From Cochliopodium minus (Eukaryota; Discosea; Himatismenida; Cochliopodiidae), in assembly GCA_024220525.1 (NCBI GenBank), contig JAMYWO010000135.1, positions 1 through 19,145 of the forward strand: a stretch of 19,145 bases of DNA, given 5' to 3'. The notes under the pieces were generated by a model that was not told the DNA's origin, made no database searches, and saw only the letters and a program-made list of their open reading frames with translations. Both the position numbers and the translations under genes were made by a program. Below are positions 1 to 10,403 of the stretch, one piece after another; within the stretch, counting starts at the first letter, position 1, and every line of letters starts with the position of its first letter.

Positions 1-1050
1 TATGATTTATGGATGATTGGATTCTGTTCGAAATGAGGAAAGGATTTCTTCGTATTTCAAGTTCAAGTTCATTCAAAAAGTTGTCCTGATTCTTTAACAA
101 AGAGTCTGATAGCGTCTCTTGTTTTGTTGCAAATGGGGTTATATTCTTACAATTTTCTAAATTTATTTTGATTTGACCAATCTTTTCGATGCATGGAACT
201 GTAAAATTGATGGGATTGTATCTTGAATCAATTCTTTGATACCTTTGTGTTCTCGGTATATGTAATTTACTTTTTATTCAGGTGTTTGATGATTTATTGC
301 TACTTTGTCAAGGATTTGGAACCAAATCATCCTTTGATTGACCCAACAGAAGGTTTCTTTTTCAAGTTTTTGATGATCAAGGAGGGGATGGAAGAGTTTT
401 CTGTTGTTTTGCTTATTGTATCTGTTGTCAAGAATGAAATTAAGGAGAAAGATGTAGTGTTTGTCAATGAATGAGGGATCAAGACATCTCTTGAGGATCT
501 TGGTTTTATTTCCGCATTTGGAATGGAGGAAAGTAAATAGGTCGTTACCTCCGTTTTCCTTAGAATTGTGGAGACGGGTTATATCTTAAATTCTTTTTTG
601 TGGAAAAAAGGAACCTTGCTTATCGAAAGGAACATATGACAAAGATTATTGATTTTTTCGTTTTGTTCTTTGGTAGCAACCAGGTATCCAGCAAGGAAGA
701 GTTTCTTGGAGAGGCAATATGTTTTCCAAAATGTAACAAAAGTTGAGTGGAAGGATGGATGTACATTTTCTTCATAACTATTTCTGTTTTAGTCATTACT
801 TCAATTTTCTTGTCCCGATTGTTGATAGGTCCTAAAGAGTTGAAGTAGACTCCAAGTATACTTTCTGGGGGACATTAATGGGATATTTGTTTATAGGTTC
901 AACTCCCAGGGAATAGAGCATTTTCCGAAGTTGAGAATGCTACTTGAGATTAGGTGGTAACAAAAAGCTTTTCGAAAGTCTGTGAGGAGACAACTGGCAG
1001 CTGTACCAGTTTCTTTGGTGTAATGAGTAAGATTAACTTTTATATTTCAG
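1..1050 (-). pseudogene. Decayed protein-coding relic of unknown family
   Basis: Read on the minus strand, this stretch is made of successive long open segments in different frames with normal-looking composition. One runs from about 1046 to 893 (contains LLTDFRKAFCYH), one from about 940 to 840 (LYSLGVEPINKYPINVP), one from about 860 to 750 (GVYFNSLGPINNRDKK), one from about 779 to 585 (VTFWKTYCLSKKLFLAGY), one from about 586 to 275 (LFTFLHSKCGNKTKILKRCL), and one from about 265 to the window edge (IEKIGQIKINLENCKN). They are separated by stops or one-base frame changes, for example near 590 where FKI-stop is replaced at once by DITRLH in the next frame. Some breaks could be short introns, but most lack a convincing GT-AG pair, so a pseudogene is favoured. 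The family is not recognised. A reverse-transcriptase-like DFRKAF and a degenerate ankyrin-like stretch were both considered; neither is secure. The left end lies outside the window. Confidence 0.5.
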
Positions 1051-1369
1051 AAAACTTAGATAAAAGCTGCCAAACAAAACCTTCATGTTACCAAAAAGAA
1101 TGACAAAATGATCTAGCAATGTATATTAACCCATTTTGGCTCCATTTAAACTCTTTGGAGTATATATCCCATATTTAATCTTTTTTATTTTGGAAATTCA
1201 AATGTCAATGTTAAAAGCAAAAATAATCTTTTTCTCTATGATAATTTTAATTCTAATTTCAATGAAATAATTTGAATTATTTAATTTTCAATTTTATACA
1301 AATAATTTTTTAAAAAAAGAACTTCTAAAGATGGTTTATTAATTCAAATTTCGGATTTGTCATGATGCT
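1051..1369. other. Gene-poor AT-rich spacer
   Basis: This spacer lies between the relic and the peroxidase stop codon. It is A/T-rich, especially from 1160 to 1330, with no convincing open frame, RNA gene or repeat. It should contain the 3' UTR of the minus-strand peroxidase gene; a second AATAAA-like hexamer on the minus strand falls near 1335. Confidence 0.6.
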
Positions 1370-1374
1370 TTATT
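1369..1374 (-). terminator. AATAAA overlapping the peroxidase stop codon
   Basis: On the minus strand the end of the peroxidase frame reads GAA AAA TAA AGC. This creates a consensus AATAAA hexamer that contains the TAA stop itself. If used as a poly(A) signal it would give a very short 3' UTR. AATAAA is common by chance in such AT-rich DNA, so its use is inferred. Confidence 0.35.
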
Positions 1375-3780
1375 TTTCATCGACCAATTTGTTGTACAAT
1401 TGGTTGTCACCATTGACTCTCTTGTTGTTGTTGTTGGCGAAGCAGAGACCGATGACAACAACAATCAAAATGGCACACGCAACAGACAAAGCGATGATAC
1501 CTACCAACCACTTGGTCTCACCAGAAGGGTTGTACATTTGACTTGCAGTGAGTGAAGATTTACGAAACAAATTATCAGGCATGTTCTTGGTGTTCTATTA
1601 AAAAAGTTAAACAAAATTTAAAGTAAATAATAAAAAATTAAATTTTTTTACTGTGTTTCTAGTGATCAAATCTTTTAATGTGGTAGCTTCAACTTCTTTG
1701 AGCTCCTCAGGAGTCAAAACACCAGGGTTTTGATACCAAAAACGATCACCATCTCTGTATCTGAGAAACTGTTCACGAATGGAAGTGAACATGAGATCAC
1801 CGACCAAAGAGGAACCTCTTTTGTTTTCCAAGAGAGCTCCAACATAAGGGTCAAGATTATTGACGTTGTTTTCTCCGTATGCCCTGTTCAAAGCTTCGAC
1901 AGTTTTAGGATCAGATGACTATTTTTTTAAAAAAAAGTTAATTTTAAAAAAATAAAAAACAGATTTAATATTTTTACAACACAGCTGAATGTTGTGCATG
2001 GAGTCAAACCATACGCGACTCTCATGTCGTTATAGGATCCAAGACCATGATCTCTAGCTCTTTGGATATTTCTTGCAGCCAAATCGGTACTAGAGAAAGG
2101 AACTTGCCCGAACAAAAAGTTTCTAACCTAAAATAATAAAAAATTAAAAAATTAAAAAATAGAAAAAAATGAAAAATTTTTTACGTCATCGATGAGCATA
2201 CCATCGATGTTTTCTTGTGAGTGAGAAATGGAACCTCTCAACAATGGTCCAATACCAGTAGAATTGATGAAAGTGGGGTTAAAGTAACCATCTCTTACCA
2301 AAACGTTACCCTCAGGGATGGTCTTTCCGTTGACATCGAGTCTTTCCAAAATTGCTTTTTATTAAAAGAAAAAATTTCAACAAGAATTTTAAATATTTAA
2401 AAAAAAAAATTACGAGAAAGTTGGTCGTGTCCGATACGGAATGCAACAGTTGAAAAATAAAGATCGGTTTGAGGATTTATGGAATCGTTATACCCTTTGT
2501 AAGCTGCTACAGGCTCTCCAGTTAAACTAAATAAATTTCTTTTAAAAAAAAAAAACAGAAAATTTTTTTATTCGTTACCTAGGAAGATATTCATACATGA
2601 CGATTTTTTGGTAGATTGCGGTGGTCAATTTTTTAGCTTTTTGAAATTTTTGCTCGTCGCTCATGGTGCTTGGAAGAGATCTAGCCCTTCTGTTGTGCTC
2701 TCTGTAAAACAAGGTGTGGATACAAGCCAACACTAAAATTAATATATGGAATTAAATATCAAAGATACAAAAAATTAATTTTAAATATAAAAAGATCTTA
2801 TTATATAAGCTAATTTCACTTATATTTTTCGGATTTTACTTGGACTGACATTAGCTCTTGCTTCTCCGGTTGCAAAAACATCAGTTGGCCCGAATTGTTT
2901 GTTACTTGACATTCTCACCAAAACTCCTCCTTTCCCATCTCTGTTCATTGGCAAAAGCTCACCATCAGGTCCTTGGGAGGTCTTTAACAATCCCCCATTC
3001 AAAGTTCTCAATGCTCTTTGGGTGGTATTATCCAATCCATAGATCACCGAAGCATCCAAATATCCATTAATATCATTTGAATAACTTCTTGGATTGGAAG
3101 CGCTAGTACCTAATAAGTAAATAAAAAAAGTAAATTTCTCAAATTTTTTTTCTTTCAAATTTTCTTACCAGTTCCGTTTATTGGTTTACTTCTACAGAAT
3201 GACATGTTTAAATTTCCTGCAGATGCTGGATCGAAGATTGGATCACCTTTTGGAATTGGCAAAGCGAATTGTTCACAAGGATTTGTTGTTGGTGTCTGTG
3301 TAATATCGTGATCAATAAATTGTCCTAAATTTAACATATTTAAAAATTTTTAAATTCAAATAATATTTGAATAGTAGATACCCATATAGGTCAATAATGC
3401 TGTTGCTTTTTGAGATTCTGGTCTGCTTCCAGTCAGGATTCTATTGAATATGAGATTTGAGATGTTTCTTGGACTTGGAAGCTTGGATTGAAGACCTCCA
3501 GTGGGCTAAATATATATTTATTTTTTTGAATTTAAAAATTAATATTATAGTTAAATACAAAAGTGATTGTAAAAATCAGGTCATAAGATATAAAAACTAT
3601 AGCGATTACAATTCCAATCTTATCCTCATAGAAATTCACTTTTCTCAATTGAGCAGTCCCTTTTGCTCCCCATGTTGGATTTTTGACATTATTACCTGAT
3701 CCATCAAAACTATAGTATGTTTGTTGTCCATTTGAGACCCACAGCCCCAAAAATATTATTAAAATGATTATAAACTTCAT
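1370..3780 (-). CDS. Animal-type haem peroxidase (peroxinectin/peroxidasin family), secreted and membrane-anchored
   Basis: Ten exons, 5' to 3': 3610-3780, 3382-3505, 3169-3324, 2840-3109, 2579-2732, 2414-2526, 2185-2354, 1978-2127, 1652-1918, 1370-1594. All junctions are GT-AG and in frame, giving 599 aa. The protein starts with a hydrophobic signal peptide (residues 1-18), then NPTWGAKGTAQLR and LPSPRNISN typical of the family. GQFIDHDI carries the haem-linking Asp103 and distal His104. LDASVIYG is the calcium-loop region, Arg235 is the distal arginine, and IHTLFYREHNRRAR follows. FRIGH gives proximal His325, and QRARDHGLGSYN gives Asn419, which hydrogen-bonds the proximal His in this family. 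Family members oxidise substrates with H2O2 outside the cell or in vesicles. After the catalytic domain there is one hydrophobic helix (about 554-576) and a short polar tail, so the enzyme is probably tethered with its catalytic part outside. The usual haem-ester Glu three residues after Arg235 is Val238. The start was chosen at the ATG directly before the signal peptide; an upstream TTG-initiated extension was discarded. Confidence 0.93.
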
Positions 3781-4107
3781 TTTATTTTTATTTTTATATA
3801 ATTTATAATACACTAAAAAAAAATTTATATTTTTTTTTTAATTTTTAAATTCAAAAAATGATATATTTTGTAATCAAACTCCAAATCTTGATGTTTTGAT
3901 AGATCAATGGAAAATTCAAAATTTAGATAGAGTTTAAATGAGAAAAAATAAATAAAAATAAATATATTTTTTTATATTATTTATTTAATAAATTAAATCA
4001 GTGAAAAAAATGATTATAAATTTCCTATTTTATTCAAATTTGTTTTATACATCATAAAAACAAGAAGATAAGCAAATTTTACATCCAAATTTACTCTTTT
4101 TATAGAT
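3781..4107. other. Promoter/3'UTR spacer between peroxidase and HECT ligase genes
   Basis: This is 327 nt of very AT-rich DNA between the peroxidase start and the stop of the upstream minus-strand ligase gene. It must contain the peroxidase promoter and the ligase 3' UTR. Homopolymer T and A runs are abundant. No conserved element or small gene could be recognised. Confidence 0.6.
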
Positions 4108-7100
4108 TTAAGATAGATAGAATCCAGAATCAGATTCAATGGCCTTGAGAAGCTGTTCCTTTAAGATGTAATAGTTGGAGTATTTTGGAAGTTTCAACAA
4201 ATTCATGCAAGTTGCGGCAGTGGGCAAATAATTCTCCTCATTCAAAGATTTCTGAATACATATTTTAGGATCATAATCACTTGATTATAAAGATAAATCA
4301 GATTTAAAAATGAAATTCGAAAAATTAAATTCATGATAATTTGAAGAGAAAAAATTATTACCTAAATCCAGACAATGGAGCCCTGTGGCAACTTGTGATG
4401 AACTTGAGGAGCATAGATTTCTGTTTGTTATCCATCTCTTCAACCACTTTCCAAAAACTGAGAATGGTAGGATGGGTATCGTAGTATCCATTGCCATATA
4501 CAACATTCTTTTTGAAATCATCCACATCAAATCCATCTCCAAATCTGCACACAAAAGAAAATCATAAAAAATTCTCAAAAAAAAATTTTCATTCTTATAT
4601 TCTTACCCACTGATCAACCACTGGAGTTCATTTTGATTGAACATATCAATCCAGATTTTGGGAATTATTTCGTGGAAACCTAAAAAAAGAAAAAACAAAT
4701 TAAAAAATTTGACAAATTGTTAACTCTAAAATACCTTGAACAAACGCCAAGCATTGTTTCTTTATTTGTAAATTCATGCGATAATTGGCAATAGAAAAAA
4801 TGTAGTCCAAGCGATTTTCTTTAGTGATGCTGATGTCCTCACCTCCACGTTTTAACTCCACAATATGAGTTTGTCCAAAGGACTGGTTGGCTACGGTAAA
4901 GTTAAGGTCTAAGTCTTCAATGTTGTCCATCTGTTTGATCTGGAGGAGATTTTGGTAAACAGTTTTGTCAAAGCTGAAAAGATCATCGAACTTGTTATCT
5001 AAAACAGAAAATAATTGCTTAAAATGGGAAAACAGAAAAAGAAATAAACTATTATAATAATTATGTCATAAAGGAAATAAGTTCAGATACCCTTAAATGA
5101 AATTTTATTCATTTAAAATTTGTAAAATAAAATGAAAACATAAAATAAAATAAAATTAAAAAAATACTTTTTGAAAGTAACTTTGTCAAGAAAAAGTAGG
5201 CGAAAGGCAAATCAATTAAAATGGACTCGTACATGAACTTGGCCAACATTTTCCCAGCGAATCTGAACTGTTCCTCGTAGTTCCCAGAAACCAAGCTGTA
5301 GTGAGGAGCGGGGAAGAGGCAATTGTCCTCAGTAGAATGGAAAAGGCCATAATCTTTTCCGAATATTACTTTGGACAACCTTTTTTAAAAATATTGTTTA
5401 GATGAAAATAATAACCAAATAAAAAATAAAATATAAAATATAAAATATAAAATATAAAATAATAAAATATAAATGTAATTTTTATATTTTATTACTCAAT
5501 GGCAAACTCCTTTAGAATTCCTCCACCATCTATTCCTTCTTCAGGCATGCCGTTTTTGTCGATGAATTCAACACGAATAGAGTCTTTAAGTTCCTCCGAT
5601 TCAATTTTAGAAAGTTGGGTAAAAGAGTCTTCGAAAATGAAGTTTCTTCTAATTTCTTTAAAAATTTTTTTTAAAACCAAAATAAAAAAAAAATAAAAAC
5701 CAAAATAAAAATTTAAAAATTTAAAAATAAGCTCATTTTTTTTAAGAATAAAAACTGTTTACTTATTTTGATCCCATAACCTCTCATTCGGTAGTTTTGA
5801 TTTTGGAGTTGCTGTTGATTGAACTTTGCGAAGGACTGAAAGATCTGGGCTCTTTTGACAAAGGAAATCATGAAAGGAACTTTTGAGACTAACTCAACAG
5901 CTCTTTTTAAAAAATTGAAAAAAAAAAAATTTTAAAAAATGAAATTAAAAAATTTTACTCTGCTTTTAAGTTGGCTAATTCAAATTGAACGAAAGTAGTG
6001 CTTTGTTTGTCTAATTCATCACAAACCCAGTAGTCTTTATCGAATATCTTCTTTCTGGAGTCACGTTCGTGGAACAAAGTGAGAACTTGGGTCAAAACTT
6101 CCTTGAGAGAGGAGTGCTTTCTATTAAAAACAAAGTCGAGTGTGCGGCCAGATTTACGATAGGATAGATAAATATTATATACCTTTTTTTAGTCGAATTA
6201 CATGTTATCAAATGAAAATTTAGTCAAAATAAAAGAAATTAAAATAAAAGAAATTAAATTGAAATATTATTACAATTTTTTTGATTGAAGTACAAATGTG
6301 AGTAAAGGTGTCCAACTTTAGGAAGGTCTGTTTATTGATCAACTCTTCGTCGTCAACGATCTTGAAGAAGTAAGTCAAAATCTTGGCAAAGAGCTTCAAA
6401 GAAGACAAAAAGTGAGAAGAGGAGCCACTCTCCTCCAAATAAAGAGTCTCCGAGAAAGTTTTTAATAACGGAGAATTATTGATATGGTTCCAAAGCAAAT
6501 GGATAGAGTTGGTAGAAGTAGCCAAAGCAATGAGCATTTTGGGTTCTTCTTGGCTCCATCTTCCCTCGATCAAAGAATACAAGTTGCAAAAGAAAGAAAT
6601 TTTCTGTGAATTTTTCTCTTCTTTTTCGTTCAAAGAGCTGAAAATTTGTTTGAGTTTTTTTGGTTGAGTGAGGAACTTGATCTTGGAGAGGATGAGGTTC
6701 TTCAGAGGATTGTTGTTGCTTATGGAGTTATGCTTGTTGGTTGAGCTTTCGGAAATACTATCTTCCTCTTCGCTGTCAACCATCAAATCAGTTTTCTTGT
6801 CATCCCCAAATATTTTGTCTTCCAAATCCTGTAATAATTCCATATTGGACTCAAGCAATGTATTCTTTTAAAAAAAAATGATAAGATAAAAAATAATAAA
6901 ACAAAAAAAGAATGTTTTTACATCTTCTATCGTGTTTGCACTTTGAAGTAATTCAAGTCCATTTACCAGAACGTTGATTTTTTTCTCATCAGAAATGTTT
7001 TGCTTTTGATAATAAAAGTTTGTGTACAAAATCTTCAAAGTGCTGGTGTTGCAACTTGAGAGGATGTCTTCAATAGACATAAAAAATTTGGTAAAGTCCA

Positions 7101-8039
7101 GTTTGGAGTTGAGGAGAGGGTTTTTAACCTGAAGAGGTCTCAACCCCAGGATTATCAGAGAATTTAAAAAAACGAGTTGATTATCCATTTTAGTCGATTT
7201 CTTAGAAAACAAAATTAATTATGGATCTTTAGAAAATTATCATTCCTAAAGTTTTATTTAAATTCTTTGAAATGATCTGATATAACAGAAATTCAAGTAT
7301 ATATTTTAGGCATATTTTCGTATGAAAATTATATTTGAAAAATATCTTTACAATATTATTATACAAGATTGATAATTGTTCATGATAATGATATGATTTT
7401 ATCAATTTCGAAAATATCTTATTGCATAAATCCTCCGCTTGCTCTTTATTTATCTCCTTTTGCAAATTGTTTGAATCAGTGTAATAAATTAATGCTTTGA
7501 TGCAAATCGCAACGAGATGTCTGTATTTATCCATTTTCAAGCAATCATTCATCGAAAATAATATCTTTTTGGAAAAATTAATAAAAATTTGGTTGCAATT
7601 TAAATATTATTTTTACACATTTCAATAATCCGGTGATGAGAATGCTATATCTGTTGATTTCATCTTTATTGGGTTGATAATTATTTTTGAATAGGATAGT
7701 CAAGATGATGAGTAATCGATCCAAATCACCTTGTGATTTCTTGTTGAAAAAGAAGTTAAAATACCCCAATAACTTCCCAATCATTTTGAATTCAACATTA
7801 ACTAGGTTCTTGAGTGATACAAATTTGTCAAATTCACTTCTAAAATCCCTCTGGGATTCAATCAATCTGTTCTTGGATCTCCAAAAAGATTGGATGGTGA
7901 GAGCAGAACGTTCTTTCTTCCTTGTCTCCTCTCTATTCTTTCTTTCTCTTTCTAATTGATCAAAAGATTGAGATTCTTCATTCCCTCTCAAATTAATTTC
8001 TCTTCTTTTGTTACTGCCACTATTAAAATCAAAAAACAT
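4108..8039 (-). CDS. ube3c: HECT-type E3 ubiquitin ligase, UBE3C/Hul5 orthologue
   Basis: Twelve exons: 7617-8039, 7352-7564, 6922-7200, 6274-6864, 5959-6116, 5763-5902, 5496-5655, 5168-5379, 4735-4998, 4607-4679, 4362-4544, 4108-4279. The joined frame encodes 955 aa (human UBE3C is about 1,080). The N terminus has the UBE3B/UBE3C layout: a short MFFDF start, a charged Glu/Arg helix, and an IQ motif at about 48-54 (IQSFWR). The middle is weakly conserved with an acidic patch near residues 350-370. The HECT domain occupies about residues 590-955, with IRRNFIFEDSF, GIDGGGILKEF, LPFAYFFLTKLL, VELKRGGEDI, NYRMNLQI and CLAFVQG. The LPTAATCMNLLKLP motif holds the thioester Cys923. UBE3C/Hul5 extends ubiquitin chains on proteasome-bound substrates; that role is inferred from orthology. 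The acceptors of exon 3 (7200) and exon 5 (6116) are the least certain junctions. The start is the first in-frame ATG, giving the family N terminus. Confidence 0.93.
5427..5473. repeat. AT microsatellite-like repeat in an intron
   Basis: Intron 7 of the HECT ligase gene contains several imperfect copies of a 7-nt unit (ataaaat) in a row. It has no coding capacity and is best explained as replication slippage in AT-rich intron DNA. Confidence 0.75.
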
Positions 8040-8142
8040 CAATATTTCCAATAAAATAGTCGATTTTTTTTATATTTTTTTCTTTTATGCTATGCAGAAA
8101 GAAAATGGATAAAGTGTTTGTGAATGTTTGTTGTTAAAAGAT

Positions 8143-8148
8143 TTTATT
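8143..8148 (-). terminator. Candidate poly(A) signal for the AIFM3-like gene
   Basis: An AATAAA hexamer on the minus strand lies 13 nt beyond the TAA stop at 8161, within the 121-nt spacer before the HECT ligase start. That spacer must also hold the ligase promoter, so the two minus-strand genes are tightly packed. Use of the hexamer is inferred. Confidence 0.4.
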
Positions 8149-8160
8149 TTTAAATAATGT

Positions 8161-10118
8161 TTAAAGTTTTCCCAAAAAATTGACAGTTCCCTTTTTAAGT
8201 TGTTCGAGCAATTCTTCTTTTGTGATCATTTGATTATTTTGCAATAATTCAGCAACAACAGCAACAATAGGATCACGATCCATGGAAACAGCAGCAATCA
8301 CTTGATTACCATTACAGAAATAACCAACAAATTTGAAATCCTTTGGGTTCAAACTTCCATCAATGACAATATCATCATATTTGATAGCATGTCCACAATA
8401 TCTCAAAGATTTAGAATATTGGGTGGTCCAAAAGAAAGGGATGTTAAGACATTCAGTCTTTTTGCCCAACATATTCAAAGCAGCAATCTTACCGTGGAAT
8501 TGAGACATACCATAATGTTCAATTCTGACAGAATCACCAGTCAAATGAAAGTTATATCTTGCAATATCTCCTCCAGCATAAAGATCATTACCTGCATGCA
8601 TAAATCTATCAACTAAAACTGCTTGATCTCTCTCGAGTTTTACACCTCCAGTTTGTTGGATGAATTCAGTAGCTGGGATGACACCAGCACCTACAACGAC
8701 AAGATTACATGCGATTTTGGTTCCATTTTTAAGGATTACTTCTCTTACAGAATCATCTTCATTGGTGAGGATCTTGTCTACAATTGATTCCATATGCCAT
8801 GTGATCTTACCTTCACTCTTGAATTCATGCCATTCCTTCATACCTTGACCAATCTTTACACCCAATACTCTCTCAAAAGGGACCTTCTCCATACCGATGA
8901 TGGCAATGCTCTTGGCTTGTTTGGAAATGATAGATGCAACTTCCATACCAATGAATGATGATCCAACAACTACAACATCCGCATTTTCTGCCTTTGCAGC
9001 AATACCCTGTGCGTCTTCAGGGACTCTCAAGAAGAACAAATTTTTCATCTTCTCCAATCCTTCAACAGGGATTTTTCTAGGATTACCTCCAGTTCCGACA
9101 AAAGCTTTATCATAAGTGAGTTCTTTTCCATCATCCAATGTGATCTTCTTGAGTTCAGGATTCAAATCCTTAGCACCATTCCCAAGAATCAATTCGATAT
9201 CGTTATTGTCAAACCATGTTTGATCTCTCAATCTTGCCTTTTCTCCAGTTGTGGATAATGATTTGCTCAATTTGGTTCTATCGTAAGGAAGATATTTCTC
9301 CTTTCCAATAAAGACAATTCTACCAGAATATCCTATTTAAAAAGTCATTAATTATAATTAAATGATGAAACGCAGATAATTTGTTAATCTTTTACCTTCA
9401 GTTCTCAATGTTTCCGCGCATTGCAATCCTCCTGGTCCAGCTCCAACAATTGCGATGACTTCTTTGTTGTTTACGTTACATTTTCCACCCTTTGGTTGTC
9501 TTTTCCATTCAGTCAATTGGCTATTTTTACCTTTTATGATAACCTTTTTACCATCAACTTTAACAGGGAAAGTTTGAATTCCATCCAAACTATTTTTTAA
9601 AAGATTGATTTTATGATGATAAAAATTATTTTGAGATATTTAATAATTGTTTGAGATGGATTATTTACCCAGGAAAGTCTTCAATATCACCAGTGTTGAT
9701 ATCGAAGCAAGCACCATGCCATGGACATCTTATTCTTCCATTGCAAAGAGCACCATTTTTCAAAGGGGCACTAGAATGTGAGCATTTGTTTCCAATAGCC
9801 TTGATTTGATCCTTTTCTTTAACCAACAAAATTTTTCCTAATTCTCCAACAGAAACCTCTTTCATTCTATTCAAAATATAAATTTTTAAATCTCAATATA
9901 AATTATAAAAAATATTTTTACTCTCCATTGGCAATATCATCAACATTAGCTTCAACTTCAAATTCATCAGATTCTTTGGTCACTTCATTTTTTGAAATAG
10001 TCACAACCTTCTCTTCTTTTTTGTTGCCTGATTTTGCAAACAAAAATTTGTAACCCACAACAATGACAACCACGGTCAATGCAATGGGAATATAATCAGA
10101 AATTGCCAATAAGAACAT
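8161..10118 (-). CDS. aifm3: AIFM3-like Rieske and FAD/NAD(P) oxidoreductase
   Basis: Four exons: 9922-10118, 9669-9866, 9396-9589, 8161-9332, joined in frame to 586 aa (human AIFM3 is about 605). Residues 5-28 form a hydrophobic single membrane segment, followed by an acidic linker. Next comes a Rieske [2Fe-2S] domain with C94-x-H96 (CSHSSAPL) and C113-x2-H116 (CPWHGACFD). The pyridine nucleotide-disulphide oxidoreductase fold follows: GAGPGG at 181-186 for FAD, LPYDRTKLSK, TGGNPR, a second dinucleotide motif GSSFIG at 320-325 for NAD(P)H, YAGGDIA for FAD, and a C-terminal domain with WTTQYSKSLRYCGH and DPIVAVVAELL. All ligand residues are present, so the enzyme looks active. It would pass electrons between NAD(P)H, flavin and the iron-sulphur cluster; the physiological substrate is unknown. 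It is divergent from the gdap2 gene across 285 nt. The N-terminal anchor suggests attachment to a membrane, but which membrane cannot be read from the sequence. Confidence 0.93.
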
Positions 10119-10403
10119 ATTTGAATGATAATATCCCTTTTTTTATTTATATTTATTTTATATGAATTTTCTCAATAATATTTTTATCAAAAAAAAAAAA
10201 TTTGAAGATATGGAGAACACTGTTATCCAGGGTAAAAAGGATATCATTATATTGATAATATATAAAATGAGACAAACCAAATTTAATATCTTGTTTAAAT
10301 TTAAATCAAAATTCAAAATTTTTTTTATTTTGTTAATTTTTACTCAATTGCATAAACAGAGGAGAATATAGTGAAACTGGATAGCCTCAAAAGCTGGCAA
10401 GAT
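10119..10403. promoter_or_regulatory. Shared divergent promoter region (aifm3-like / gdap2)
   Basis: This is 285 nt between two divergent ATGs. It is very AT-rich with A/T homopolymers at 10186-10200 and around 10320. It must contain the 5' UTRs and promoters of both genes. A 69-codon plus-strand frame at 10162-10371 is Lys/Ile/Phe-rich and low in complexity, so it is treated as non-coding leader. No specific TATA box or factor site can be assigned with confidence. Confidence 0.55.

Noticed and set aside
223-474. 83-codon plus-strand frame in the left relic
   Set aside because: It is the antisense shadow of coding-like minus-strand sequence, is hydrophobic with no family features, and has no splice or start context of note.
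940-1045. Reverse transcriptase of a LINE element, from a DFRKAF motif
   Set aside because: Only one short motif fits, the spacing to the later YLGV-like segment is far too short for an intact RT, and no catalytic Asp-Asp motif is seen; kept only as a possibility in the findings.
1080-1369. Possible tRNA or structured RNA gene in the left spacer
   Set aside because: No cloverleaf, A/B box pair or stable GC-containing stem could be found by eye.
5427-5473. CRISPR-like or satellite array
   Set aside because: The units are 7 nt, adjacent and AT-only with no unique spacers, so this is an intron microsatellite.
10162-10371. 69-codon frame upstream of gdap2
   Set aside because: Lys/Ile/Phe-only low-complexity sequence in the bidirectional promoter, with no relation to the GDAP2 N terminus.
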